This document shows, piece by piece, positions 30,630-39,423 of a stretch of 64,000 nucleotides of DNA (position 1 is the stretch's first letter; each line of letters opens with the position of its first letter). The notes below the pieces were generated by a model. That model worked only from the letters and a program-made list of their open reading frames with translations. It made no database searches and was not told where the DNA came from. Position numbers and translations under genes: made by a program. Location of the stretch: NCBI RefSeq assembly GCF_005222485.1, contig NZ_CP029078.1, forward strand, positions 5,979,501-6,043,500, written 5' to 3'. The DNA is from Streptomyces griseoviridis (GTDB taxonomy: Bacteria; Actinomycetota; Actinomycetes; Streptomycetales; Streptomycetaceae).

Positions 30630-33600
30630 TTAGCCGTCTGACGACTTGCCACCCGAACGAGGGGCACCGACCGTCGCGCCCGCCTTGACTCCGCCGTCCT
30701 TCGGACTCGACGGAGTCTCAAAAGACTCCAACGCCTCCAGCACATCCTGGACACGGGAGATCTCGGCGTTGATGTCCTCGCGCCGACGCACCAGCACCTC
30801 AAGCTCCCGCTTCCCCTCCTCGACCGTGCGCTTGGCCTCGCGGATCGCCTCCGCCTTCAGCTCCTCGGCCTCACGGACGAGCGTCGCCTTCTTCTGCTCG
30901 GCCTCCTTCAGAAGCCCCTCGGCCTTCTTGACGGCGGCGATCCGCACCTTGCCCGCCTCCGAATTGGCCTCGGACACCAGCTCCTTGGCCTTCGCCTGCG
31001 CCTTGCCGAGCTGCTCCTCGGCCGCCTTGATGAGCGCGTCGCACCGGTCGCCCGTCGACCTCATCGTCTCCGCAGACTCCCGGCGGGCCCGCTCGTGCAG
31101 CGCCTCGATCTCGCCGGTGATGCGCTCCCGCAGCTCCTCCGCGCGCTCCCGGGTCGCCGTCGCGTCCCTGCGGGCGCCGACCAGCAACTCGTCCGCGTCC
31201 GCACGGGCCTTCTCCACCAGGGAGTTGCCCTCGACGGTCGCCTCCGACAGCAGCCGGTCGGCCTCCGTGCGCGCCCCGCCCACCATGCGGTCGGCCCGGG
31301 TCTCCGCCTCCGCGGTCGTCCGGTGCGCCTGCTGCTGCGCCTCGGTGAGCAGCTTGTCGGCCTCCGCCGTGGTCTCCGTGATGAGCGTGTCGACCTGCTC
31401 CGCCACGTCCGAACGCCGTTTGTTGGCGTCCTTGCGGGCCTCGTCCAGGGTGCGCTCGGACTCCTCGCGCGCCGCCGCCGTGACCCGCTCGGCCTCCGCC
31501 AGCGCCTCCGCCTTCACCCGCTGCGCCTCGACCCGCACCCGCTCGGCGTGCTGCTGCGCCGCCCCGACGGCGTCCGCCGCCTCGGCCCGCAGCCGCTCCG
31601 CGTCCCCGGTCGCCTCCGCGATCAGCTGCTCCGCCTTGGCGACCGCCTCCGAGCGCATCCGGTCGGTGTCCGCGATCGTCTCGTTGGTGAGCCGCTCGGC
31701 CTCACCGCGCGACTCCGTGATCAGGGTGTCCGCCTGCGTCGCCGCGTCCGAACGGATCCGGTTGGCGTCGTCGCGGGCGTCCGCGCGGGTCCTGGACGCC
31801 GCCTGCTCGGCCTCCGCGATGGCGTCCGACGCCTGGGTCCTGGCCCGCTGGGCGTGCTCGGACGCGTCCGAACGCAGCCGCTCGGCCTCCGAGATCGCCT
31901 CCGAAACGGTGTGCTCCGCAAGGGACTTGGCGGCCTGCGACTCCTCCGCGGCCTCCCGCCGCACCCGGTTGGCGTCCTCGGTGGCCCGCTCCCGCTCCGC
32001 GTACGCGTCACCGCGGACCCGGTCGGCCTCCTCCTGCGCCTCCCTGCGGGTACGGTCCGCCGCGTGCTCGGCGGCCGAACGCAGCCCGTTGATCTCCTCC
32101 TGGGCCTGCTCGTGCAGCCCCGCCACCGACTCCCGCACCTGCTGCGCGTGCTGCTCGGCGGCCGACACCATCTCGTTGGCGCGCCGGTCGGCCTCCTCGA
32201 CCAGCCGGACCGCCTCGGCCTGCGCCTCCTCGACGCGGGTGCGCGCCGACGCGAGGAGCTCCTCGCTCTGCTCGCGGGCCCGCTGCCGCTCCTGGTCCGC
32301 CTCCGACCGGGCCGCGCCGAGCAGCTCCTCGGCCTCGCGGCGCCGCCGCGCGGCCTCCTCCTGGGCGGCGGCCAGCGTCTCCGACGCCTCGGCGCCCAGC
32401 CGCTCGGCCGCGGCCAGCGCCTCCGACCGCACCCGGTCGGCGGTGTCCTGCGCCTCGGACTTCAGCCGCTCCGCCTCGGCCGCGGCCTCCGACCGCAGCC
32501 GGACGGCGACGGCCTCGCCCTCGGCCCGGGACGCGGCCGCGTCCGACGCGGCCTCGGTACGCAGCCGGTCGGCCTCCGTCTCCGCCTGCTCGCGCAGCGT
32601 ACGGATCCGCTCGGCGGCCTCGGCGCGCAGCCGCTCGGTCTCCTCGCCCGCCTCCCGGCGGATCCGGGACGCCTCGTCGCGGGCCTCGGACAGCGCCTGC
32701 TCGGCCGCCGCGAGCCGCTCCTCGGCCTCCGACTGGAGCCGGGTCAGCTCGGCCGCGGCCTCCTCGCGCCTGGCCTCGACGCCCCGCTCGGTCTCCTCGC
32801 GCAGCTCCCGCGCGGCCTGCTCGGCGTCCGCCTTGATGCCGTCGGCCCGCTCGACCGCCTCGTCGCGGTGGCGCTCGGCCTCCTTGCGGGTGCGCTCCAG
32901 GGTCTCCTCGGCCTGCCGGCGCAGCGCGGTGGCGCGCTCGATGGCCTCGGTGCGGACCTTCTCGCTGTCGCCCGACGCCTTCTGGCGCAGCTCGTCGGCG
33001 TCCACCTTCGCCTTGGCGAGCAGCTCCTCGGCGGTCTTGGCGGCCTCCTCGATCTGCTGGACGGCCTCCTTGCGGGCCTCCGCGCGGATCCGCTCGCCCT
33101 CCGCGACCGAGTCCGACCGCAGCTGCTCGGCCTCGCCGCGCAGCCTGCGGGCCTCCTCCTGCAACTCGACCGTCTTGGCGCGGTACTCCTTGGTGTCGTC
33201 CTTCGCCGCGCCCTTGAGCTGGGCGGCGAGGTCGTGCGCCTCCTCGCGCAGCCGGTCCGCCTCCGCCTCGGCCTCGGCGCGCAGCCGCTCGGCCTCCTCG
33301 GCGGCGGCCTTGGTGGTGTTCCTGGCCTCCTCGGACGCCTTGTTGAGGACGTCCTCGGCGGTCTTGGCCGTCTTGGCGAGCTGGGAGGCGCTCTCCTCGG
33401 CGGTGAGGGTGCGGGCCTTCTCGGAGGCCTCGGCGAGGAGCTTCTCGGCCTCCGAGCGGGCCTCGGCGACCAGCTGCTCGGCTTCCGCCTTGGTGCTCTC
33501 GGCCTCCTTGGTGGCCTCGCTGACCAGCCGGGCGACCTGCTCCTTCGCGGTCCTGGTGCGCTGCTCGTTGGCCGACTCGGCGCCGGCGAGCGCCTTGGCG

Positions 33601-34481
33601 GCGGCGTCCTTGGCCTCGGCGACCAGCTTGTCGGCCTCGGACTGCGCCTTGCGCAGCGCGTCCTCGGCGTCCGCCATCCGCTGCTCGGCGGCCCGGCTCA
33701 GCTCACCGGCCTGACGGCGGGCGCTGTCCGACTCGTTCGCCGTGGAGCTGCGCAGCGCCTCGGCGTGCTCGGTGGCCTCCTGGGCCTGCACCGAGGCGGC
33801 GGTCAGCAGCCGCTCGGCGTCCGTGCGGGCGCGGCGCAGCAGCTGCTCCGCCTCCGAGCGGGCCTGCTCGGCGTCCGCCTGGAGGCGCTGGCGGGCCTCG
33901 GCGGTGACGCGCTCGGCCTCCGCGCGGGCCGCGGCCATGGCCTGCTCGGCCTCGGCGCGTGACTCGTCGAGGAGCCTGCGGGCCTGCGACTCGGTGCGGG
34001 CGCGCAGCTGCTCGGCCCACGCCACGTTCTCATTGACGTGCGACTCGACGGTCTGCCGGCGCTCGGCCAGCTCCTGGTCGAGCTGCTGGCGCCTGGTCAC
34101 CGCCTCCTGGTGCAGCTCGGCCTGGAGCCTGGCCGCCTGTTCGGCGTGCTCCTGGAGGATGCGCTGCGTCTGCGCGCGGGCCTGGCTCAGCTCCCGCTCG
34201 GCGTCCTGGCGCAGCTGATCGGCCTGCACCTGGGCGTTGCGCAGCATCTGCTCGGCCTGGTAGCCGAGGTCCCCGCCGCTGTCGTAGGCGGGCCGGGACA
34301 TGATGGTGCGCCGCGCCTCGTGCAGCTTGGCGCGCAGCACCTCGACCTGGTAGCCGAGGTCCTCGGCGTGCTGGATCGCCTTTTCCCGCTCGGTCTTCAG
34401 CCGCTCCATCTCGGCCTCGAACCGAGAGAGGTGGTCGACGTCAGCCGCCGGCTCTCGCTCCTGGCGTTCGTAGCCCCGCAC
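30630..34481 (-). CDS. scy: Polarity scaffold protein Scy
   Basis: Scy organises the tip-organising centre with DivIVA and FilP and so controls the number of hyphal tips. The protein has about 1283 residues and is almost entirely coiled coil. A short heptad region near the N-terminus (LSRFEAEMERLKTEREKAIQ) is followed by over 1000 residues of repeating A-E-A-E-R-L/R-x-E-A units; Scy and FilP are known for a 51-residue hendecad-based repeat in this part. The GTG at 34481 (VRGYERQE) follows GGATGGGA; an in-frame GTG 16 codons upstream is possible. S. coelicolor Scy has about 1326 residues, so repeat number may differ. Confidence 0.92.
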   Translation of the reverse strand: MRGYERQEREPAADVDHLSRFEAEMERLKTEREKAIQHAEDLGYQVEVLRAKLHEARRTIMSRPAYDSGGDLGYQAEQMLRNAQVQADQLRQDAERELSQARAQTQRILQEHAEQAARLQAELHQEAVTRRQQLDQELAERRQTVESHVNENVAWAEQLRARTESQARRLLDESRAEAEQAMAAARAEAERVTAEARQRLQADAEQARSEAEQLLRRARTDAERLLTAASVQAQEATEHAEALRSSTANESDSARRQAGELSRAAEQRMADAEDALRKAQSEADKLVAEAKDAAAKALAGAESANEQRTRTAKEQVARLVSEATKEAESTKAEAEQLVAEARSEAEKLLAEASEKARTLTAEESASQLAKTAKTAEDVLNKASEEARNTTKAAAEEAERLRAEAEAEADRLREEAHDLAAQLKGAAKDDTKEYRAKTVELQEEARRLRGEAEQLRSDSVAEGERIRAEARKEAVQQIEEAAKTAEELLAKAKVDADELRQKASGDSEKVRTEAIERATALRRQAEETLERTRKEAERHRDEAVERADGIKADAEQAARELREETERGVEARREEAAAELTRLQSEAEERLAAAEQALSEARDEASRIRREAGEETERLRAEAAERIRTLREQAETEADRLRTEAASDAAASRAEGEAVAVRLRSEAAAEAERLKSEAQDTADRVRSEALAAAERLGAEASETLAAAQEEAARRRREAEELLGAARSEADQERQRAREQSEELLASARTRVEEAQAEAVRLVEEADRRANEMVSAAEQHAQQVRESVAGLHEQAQEEINGLRSAAEHAADRTRREAQEEADRVRGDAYAERERATEDANRVRREAAEESQAAKSLAEHTVSEAISEAERLRSDASEHAQRARTQASDAIAEAEQAASRTRADARDDANRIRSDAATQADTLITESRGEAERLTNETIADTDRMRSEAVAKAEQLIAEATGDAERLRAEAADAVGAAQQHAERVRVEAQRVKAEALAEAERVTAAAREESERTLDEARKDANKRRSDVAEQVDTLITETTAEADKLLTEAQQQAHRTTAEAETRADRMVGGARTEADRLLSEATVEGNSLVEKARADADELLVGARRDATATRERAEELRERITGEIEALHERARRESAETMRSTGDRCDALIKAAEEQLGKAQAKAKELVSEANSEAGKVRIAAVKKAEGLLKEAEQKKATLVREAEELKAEAIREAKRTVEEGKRELEVLVRRREDINAEISRVQDVLEALESFETPSSPKDGGVKAGATVGAPRSGGKSSDG

Positions 34482-34692
34482 TGCGCGGTCCCATCCGTCC
34501 CCTGGTCGCAGGTCTTTCCAAACGAGCACCGTCCATCCGCCGGACGGTGCCCCCGGGGAATGGTGTCAGATCAGCGGGGGAGCAGAGGCTGCTGCCCCGA
34601 CGCTCGCCCCCCGAAACCTGGACCCCGGCATACGGTCGCCCTGGTTGCGAGCGACGACCGCCCCCAACCCTACCGGCCCATATGTACGAGGG

Positions 34693-35133
34693 TCAGTGCT
34701 CAGGTGACTCAACTGCCGCCGAAGTAACCAGTTCTGTCAGTACTCCGTGGCAATCCTTGGGGTGCAGAAAGGTGATCCGTGACCCCATGGAGCCGCGTCG
34801 GGGCGCTTCGTACAGGACGCGTACGCCCTTTTCCCGGATGTCCGCGGCATCTCCGTCCACATCCTCCGTGCCGAAGGCGATGTGGTGGACGCCCTCACCG
34901 TTCTTCTCCAGCCACTTCGCCACCGTCGAATCTGGGCGGACGGGCTGGAGGAGCTGGATGTAGGAGGCGCCTCCGTCGGAGGTGCCGTTGATGCGGAGCA
35001 TGGCCTCGCGGACCCCCTGCTCCTCGTTCACCTCGGTGTGGAACACCTCGAAGCCGTACGTGGCACGGTAGAACTCGACGGTCGTGTCGAGGTCGAGACA
35101 GGCGATACCGATGTGGTCGATGCGCGTCAGCAT
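34693..35133 (-). CDS. mce: Methylmalonyl-CoA epimerase
   Basis: The enzyme interconverts (2R)- and (2S)-methylmalonyl-CoA, feeding methylmalonyl-CoA mutase and polyketide extender units. The 146-residue vicinal-oxygen-chelate protein has two beta-alpha-beta modules. Likely metal ligands are His7 in DHIGIAC, the Gln of QLLQP, the His in GVHHIAFG and the Glu in LTELV near the end. The length is typical. It diverges from the thiolase gene across a 151-base shared promoter gap. Confidence 0.95.
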   Translation of the reverse strand: MLTRIDHIGIACLDLDTTVEFYRATYGFEVFHTEVNEEQGVREAMLRINGTSDGGASYIQLLQPVRPDSTVAKWLEKNGEGVHHIAFGTEDVDGDAADIREKGVRVLYEAPRRGSMGSRITFLHPKDCHGVLTELVTSAAVESPEH

Positions 35134-35284
35134 GCTGCCAGTGGAGCGTCCGGCGGGCGGTTACGCAACGTGCGCGCGATCACACTGACGTCACGATGAC
35201 GAGGTGGGCGGCCGGTCAGTACATTCGAAGTAAACCCTCGTTCACTCCGCGGCCGGGTCCGGCCGGAAAAGGAGTTCGCACGCC

Positions 35285-36487
35285 ATGTCCGGATCGAACA
35301 GCACGACCTCCGTGATCGTCGCGGGCGCCCGTACCCCGATGGGGCGCCTGCTCGGCTCCCTGAAGTCCTTCTCCGGAGCCGATCTCGGCGGTTTCGCGAT
35401 CAAGGCCGCCCTCGACCGCGCGGGGATCGGCGGCGACCAGGTGCAGTACGTGATCATGGGCCAGGTGCTCCAGGCGGGCGCCGGCCAGATCCCGGCCAGG
35501 CAGGCCGCCGTCAAGGCCGGCATCCCGATGACGGTGCCCGCGCTCACCGTCAACAAGGTCTGCCTCTCCGGCCTCGACGCCATCGCGCTCGCCGACCAGC
35601 TGATCAGGGCCGGTGAGTTCGACATCGTGGTGGCCGGCGGCCAGGAGTCCATGACGGGCGCCCCCCACCTGCTGCCGAAGTCCCGCGAGGGCTTCAAGTA
35701 CGGTGCCGTCGAGATGCTCGACGCCATGGCCCACGACGGCCTCACCGACGCCTTCGAGAACATCGCCATGGGCGAGTCCACCGAGAAGCACAACACCCGC
35801 CTCGGCATCCAGCGGCCCGAGCAGGACGCGTTCGCCGCGCTGTCCCACCAGCGGGCCGCCGCCGCGCAGAAGAACGGACTCTTCGAGGCCGAGATCACCC
35901 CGGTCGAGATCCCGCAGCGCAAGGGCGACCCGGTCCTCTTCAGCCAGGACGAGGGCATCCGCGCCGACACCACCACCGACTCCCTCGGCAAGCTGCGGCC
36001 CGCGTTCACCCGGGACGGCACGATCACCGCGGGCTCCGCCTCGCAGATCTCCGACGGCGCGGCCGCCGTGGTCGTGATGAGCAAGGCGAAGGCGCAGGAG
36101 CTGGGCCTCGACTGGATCGCCGAGATCGGCGCCCACGGCAATGTGGCAGGACCGGACAACTCGCTCCAGTCGCAGCCCTCGAACGCCATCAGGCACGCCC
36201 TGACGAAGGAGGGCCTCGACGTCGCCGACCTCGACCTCATCGAGATCAACGAGGCGTTCGCGGCCGTCGCCGTCCAGTCGATGAAGGACCTGGGCGTCTC
36301 CACGGAACGGGTGAACGTCAACGGCGGCGCCATCGCCCTCGGCCACCCGATCGGCATGTCGGGCGCCCGTCTGGTGCTGCACCTGGCCCTTGAGCTGAAG
36401 CGGCGCGGCGGCGGGGTCGGCGCGGCGGCCCTGTGCGGCGGGGGCGGCCAGGGCGACGCGCTGATCGTCCGGGTCCCGAAGTCCTGA
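35285..36487 (+). CDS. Acetyl-CoA C-acetyltransferase (acetoacetyl-CoA thiolase)
   Basis: The enzyme condenses two acetyl-CoA to acetoacetyl-CoA or cleaves it. In 400 residues the three catalytic segments are visible: acyl-accepting Cys93 in NKVCLSG, the His in [16 protein letters not shown] and the second Cys in [11 protein letters not shown]. The NEAFAA motif is also present. The start follows AAAAGGAG. It is transcribed with meaB 110 bases downstream, and with 3-hydroxybutyryl-CoA dehydrogenase it can supply butyryl-type CoA esters for the IcmA reaction. Confidence 0.95.
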   Translation: MSGSNSTTSVIVAGARTPMGRLLGSLKSFSGADLGGFAIKAALDRAGIGGDQVQYVIMGQVLQAGAGQIPARQAAVKAGIPMTVPALTVNKVCLSGLDAIALADQLIRAGEFDIVVAGGQESMTGAPHLLPKSREGFKYGAVEMLDAMAHDGLTDAFENIAMGESTEKHNTRLGIQRPEQDAFAALSHQRAAAAQKNGLFEAEITPVEIPQRKGDPVLFSQDEGIRADTTTDSLGKLRPAFTRDGTITAGSASQISDGAAAVVVMSKAKAQELGLDWIAEIGAHGNVAGPDNSLQSQPSNAIRHALTKEGLDVADLDLIEINEAFAAVAVQSMKDLGVSTERVNVNGGAIALGHPIGMSGARLVLHLALELKRRGGGVGAAALCGGGGQGDALIVRVPKS

Positions 36488-36515
36488 CCGACAGCACGGC
36501 GGCACGCCCGGAACA

Positions 36516-36577
36516 ACCGGCCTGCCCGGCACAACCCGCACAACCGGCACAACGGCACAACCGGCACAACGGCACGA
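36516..36577 (+). repeat. Short tandem repeat GGCACAAC in the thiolase-meaB gap
   Basis: The gap carries several near-identical units of GGCACAACC or GGCACAAC, spaced 8 to 10 bases apart, between about 36516 and 36577. It ends just before the meaB ribosome-binding site. It is an imperfect microsatellite with no coding or stem-loop potential that I can see. Confidence 0.7.
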
Positions 36578-36595
36578 CGAAGCGGAAACGGAGCT

Positions 36596-37555
36596 GTGAT
36601 GCAGGACGTCTCCTCCCTGGCGGCCCAGGCCAGGGAAGGCAAGCCGCGGGCCGTGGCCCGGCTGATCTCCCTGGTGGAGGGGGCGTCCCCGCAGCTCAGA
36701 GAGGTCATGGCGACACTCGCCCCGCTCACCGGCGGCGCCTACGTCGTCGGCCTCACCGGGGCGCCCGGCGTCGGCAAGTCCACCTCGACGTCCGCGCTGG
36801 TCACCGCCTACCGCAAACAGGGCAGACGGGTCGGCGTGCTCGCCGTCGACCCGTCGTCGCCGTTCTCGGGCGGCGCCCTGCTCGGCGACCGGGTCCGGAT
36901 GTCGGAGCACGCCTCCGACCCCGGCGTCTACATCCGCTCGATGGCCACCCGGGGCCACCTCGGCGGCCTCGCCTGGGCGGCCCCGCAGGCGATCAGGGTG
37001 CTCGACGCGGCGGGCTGCGACGTGATCCTCGTCGAGACGGTCGGCGTCGGCCAGTCAGAGGTGGAGATCGCCTCCCAGGCAGACACCTGCGTGGTGCTGC
37101 TCGCGCCCGGCATGGGCGACGGCATCCAGGCCGCCAAGGCGGGCATCCTGGAGATCGGCGACGTGTACGTCGTCAACAAGGCCGACCGGGACGGCGCCGA
37201 CGCCACCGCCCGCGAACTGAACCACATGCTGGGCCTCGGCGAGTCCCGCGGCCCCGGCGACTGGCGCCCCCCGATCGTCCGCACCGTCGCCGCCCGCTCC
37301 GAGGGCATCGACGAGGTCGTCGAGGCGCTGGAGAAGCACCGCGCGTGGATGGAGGAGCACGGCGCCCTGCACCGCCGCCGCCTCGCCCGCGCCTCCCGCG
37401 AGGTGGAGGCCATCGCGGTCACGACCCTGCGCGAACGCATCGCCGACCTGCACGGGGACCGCCGCCTCAGCGCCCTCGCGGAGAGCATCGTGGCCGGCCG
37501 CCTCGACCCGTACCGAGCGGCGGACGAACTGGTGGCGGGCCTGACGGAGAGCTGA
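36596..37555 (+). CDS. meaB: Methylmalonyl-CoA mutase-associated GTPase MeaB
   Basis: MeaB is a G3E-family GTPase that loads and protects adenosylcobalamin in methylmalonyl-CoA or isobutyryl-CoA mutase. The 319-residue protein has the P-loop GLTGAPGVGKSTSTSAL, the switch region VLAVDPSSPFSGGALLGDRVRM, the ETVGVGQSEV motif and the NKAD base-recognition motif. A C-terminal dimerisation helix follows. GTG at 36596 or ATG at 36599 may start it; both follow GGAG. It is the chaperone partner expected for icmA, which lies 17 kb away in this window. Confidence 0.94.
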   Translation: MMQDVSSLAAQAREGKPRAVARLISLVEGASPQLREVMATLAPLTGGAYVVGLTGAPGVGKSTSTSALVTAYRKQGRRVGVLAVDPSSPFSGGALLGDRVRMSEHASDPGVYIRSMATRGHLGGLAWAAPQAIRVLDAAGCDVILVETVGVGQSEVEIASQADTCVVLLAPGMGDGIQAAKAGILEIGDVYVVNKADRDGADATARELNHMLGLGESRGPGDWRPPIVRTVAARSEGIDEVVEALEKHRAWMEEHGALHRRRLARASREVEAIAVTTLRERIADLHGDRRLSALAESIVAGRLDPYRAADELVAGLTES

Positions 37556-37586
37556 CGCTCAGGGGACGGGCGCGGGGACGCCACGG

Positions 37587-37868
37587 ACCGGCCGGACCGG
37601 CCGGGTCCGATCGCTCCGGGCCGCCTGGGCACCGGACTCTGCGGACCGGGCGGGGCCGATCTCCGCGCGGCCCGGACGCCGGACTCTGCGGACCGGGCGG
37701 GGCCGATCTCCGCGCGGCCTGGGCACCGGACTCTGCGGACCGGGCGGGGCCGATCTCCGCGCGGCCTGGACGCCGGACTCTGCGGACCGGGCGGGGCCGA
37801 TCTCCGCGCCGCCCGGACACCGGACCCTGCGGACCGGCCGGGGCCGATCTCCGCGCCGCCGACGCGTC
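37587..37868 (+). repeat. 47-bp tandem repeat, five good copies plus one degenerate
   Basis: Units begin with GGACTCTGCGG at 37634, 37681, 37728 and 37775 and with GGACCCTGCGG at 37822, exactly 47 bases apart. A degenerate copy occupies 37587-37633. The core GGGGCCGATCTCCGCG is the same in all five good copies. Differences between copies are few, such as GCCTGGGC versus GCCCGGAC. The period is not a multiple of three and no gene spans it convincingly. It lies between meaB and the MFS gene. Confidence 0.95.
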
Positions 37869-37883
37869 CCTCCGGGAAAAGGG

Positions 37884-37913
37884 TGGAGACTCCCCAGCGG
37901 GCGCTGCTACGTT
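37884..37913 (+). promoter_or_regulatory. Possible promoter for the MFS leader
   Basis: A -10-like TACGTT (37908-37913) is preceded by TGGAGA (37884-37889) at an 18-base spacing. A transcript starting 6-7 bases after the -10 would begin at the GTG of the short leader ORF at 37920. This is a by-eye match. Confidence 0.4.
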
Positions 37914-37919
37914 GACCGC

Positions 37920-37940
37920 GTGTTCCTTCTCCTGGCATAG
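37920..37940 (+). CDS. Putative leaderless leader peptide MFLLLA
   Basis: GTG-TTC-CTT-CTC-CTG-GCA-TAG encodes six residues. It lies 6 bases after a -10-like TACGTT, so it may be translated from the very 5' end of the mRNA without a ribosome-binding site. Downstream are mutually exclusive hairpins and the transporter gene at 38029. The arrangement suggests translation-dependent attenuation of an efflux gene. It is a prediction from sequence layout only. Confidence 0.4.
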   Translation: MFLLLA

Positions 37941-37952
37941 GGCCCGCCCATG

Positions 37953-38024
37953 CCCGCGACCGCCGCTTCGAGCCGCCGTCGCGGGACCTCGGTGTCCCCT
38001 CGTCGCCTCTCGTTGAGGAACCTC
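37953..38024 (+). promoter_or_regulatory. Candidate attenuator hairpins before the MFS gene
   Basis: The first stem is CCCGCGAC (37953-37960) with GTCGCGGG (37978-37985). The second, GGGAC (37983-37987) with GTCCC (37994-37998), overlaps the first and so excludes it. The third is CCTC (38006-38009) with GAGG (38015-38018), which hides the GAGG ribosome-binding site of the transporter; the same GAGG could alternatively pair with CCTC at 38021-38024. Such competing pairings are typical of attenuators. Confidence 0.45.
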
Positions 38025-38028
38025 TCGC

Positions 38029-39339
38029 GTGTCCGCATCCTCCTCGCGGCCGTCCTATGCGGCCGTTCTCCGTGTTGCCCATGCCCGCCGTACCTTCGGC
38101 GCCGCCCTCGTCGGGCGGCTCTGCTACGGCGTGGTCTCCGTCTCCGTGATCCTCGCCGCGACCCGGGCCACCGGCTCGTACGGCGTCGCCGGCACCGTCA
38201 TGGCGCTGTTCGGCGTGAGCGCCGTGCTCCTGATGCCCTACCGCGCCTCCCTCGTCGACCGGTACGGCCCGCGCCGCGCCCTGACCCCCATGGCGCTGCT
38301 CTACGCCGGCCTGCTCACCGCCCTCGCGGCGGCCACCTGGCGTCCCGGCGTCCCCGCCCCCGCCATCGGCGCGCTCGCGGCCCTCACCGGTGCCTGCTCG
38401 CCCCCGCTGGGTCCCACGATGCGCTCCATGTGGTCCGAACTCGCCCCCGAACCGGCGCTGTTGCGCCGTGCCTACAGCCTGGACGGGGTCGCGGAGGAAC
38501 TCGTCCACGTCACCGGCCCGTTGGTCGTCGGCGTGCTCGTCGCGTTCGCCCCGCCGGCCGCCGGTGTGCTGCTGAGCGCCGTCCTGATGGCGGCGGGCAC
38601 GCTCGCCTTCGTCAGCTCGCCCGCGGTCGGCGCGCTGCGCCCGCGGCCGCTCAAGTCCCGTCGTCCGCGCGGCCGTCGGGGCGGCCCCGGCCGCACGCTG
38701 CGGCAGCCGGTGCTGGTCGCGGCGGGCGTCGGCCTCTCGCTCAGCGTCGTCGACCTCCTCGTCGTCGCGGTGGCCGCCCGGGGGCACCACGGGGACGACA
38801 CCGTCGCCTGGGTGCTCGCCGCCCTGTCGGCGGGCAGCGCGGCCGGCGGCCTGCTGAACGGCGCCGTCGACTGGCGTGCGCCCGCCCGCGTCCGGCTCCC
38901 GTTCTGCGCGGCGGGCCTCGGCCTGACGCTGGCCGCCGCGGGGCTCGCCCCCGGTGTCGGCACCCTCACCGTCGCGGTCGCCTGCGCGGGCGTCTTCGTG
39001 GCGCCGGCGCTGACGACGGCCTATCTGATCGCCGACGAGTCGGCACCGCCCCGCTTCCGCACCCGGGCCGGTGCCTGGGTCAACGCCGGTGTGAACGCCG
39101 GGAGTTCGCTCGGCGTTGCGGTCGCTGGCTGGCTCCTGGAGCAACTGCCGACCGGCGTCTGCTTCGCCCTCGCGGGCGCCACGGCGCTGGCGACGGCCCT
39201 CATCCCGGCGGGATGGCGGCACCCGGCCGACGGAACGCCCCCACCGGACGCTGAGCCGGTCACCGCGCCGGTCACCGCGCCCGTCACCGCGCCCGTCGAC
39301 CCCACGGCAGCCTCACCGACCACCCCGCCCGCCGTCTGA
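38029..39339 (+). CDS. MFS transporter
   Basis: The 436-residue protein has about twelve hydrophobic segments, with a loop of basic residues in the middle (RPLKSRRPRGRRGG). The motif between helices 2 and 3 is seen as YRASLVDRYGPRRAL, typical of major facilitator proteins. The C-terminal 35 residues are Pro/Ala/Thr-rich with a repeated TAPV. The GTG at 38029 follows GTTGAGGAA. A drug or metabolite efflux role is plausible given the leader, but the substrate is unknown. A perfect palindromic terminator follows. Confidence 0.88.
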   Translation: MSASSSRPSYAAVLRVAHARRTFGAALVGRLCYGVVSVSVILAATRATGSYGVAGTVMALFGVSAVLLMPYRASLVDRYGPRRALTPMALLYAGLLTALAAATWRPGVPAPAIGALAALTGACSPPLGPTMRSMWSELAPEPALLRRAYSLDGVAEELVHVTGPLVVGVLVAFAPPAAGVLLSAVLMAAGTLAFVSSPAVGALRPRPLKSRRPRGRRGGPGRTLRQPVLVAAGVGLSLSVVDLLVVAVAARGHHGDDTVAWVLAALSAGSAAGGLLNGAVDWRAPARVRLPFCAAGLGLTLAAAGLAPGVGTLTVAVACAGVFVAPALTTAYLIADESAPPRFRTRAGAWVNAGVNAGSSLGVAVAGWLLEQLPTGVCFALAGATALATALIPAGWRHPADGTPPPDAEPVTAPVTAPVTAPVDPTAASPTTPPAV

Positions 39340-39361
39340 CCGCTCGCCCCACCCGCCGCCC

Positions 39362-39387
39362 GCCCGGCGGAGCGCGCTCCGCCGGGC
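39362..39387. terminator. Bidirectional terminator between MFS and PepSY genes
   Basis: A 26-base perfect palindrome with half-site GCCCGGCGGAGCG lies between two convergent genes (stops at 39339 and 39424). It can form a stem of up to 12 bp in either transcript. Confidence 0.8.
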
Positions 39388-39423
39388 AGGTGATCGGTCG
39401 GGTGTGAGGGGGAGGGAAGGTCC

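Noticed and set aside
30646..33962. Two long open readings of 955-1022 codons on the plus strand opposite scy
   Set aside because: They are antisense shadows of the repetitive, GC-rich coiled-coil gene; composition is Ser/Ala/Arg or Leu/Arg low complexity without domain signs, and FilP/Scy on the minus strand are firmly identified.
37587..37868. 47-bp repeat array as a CRISPR
   Set aside because: Units follow each other with no unique spacers, and no cas genes are present.
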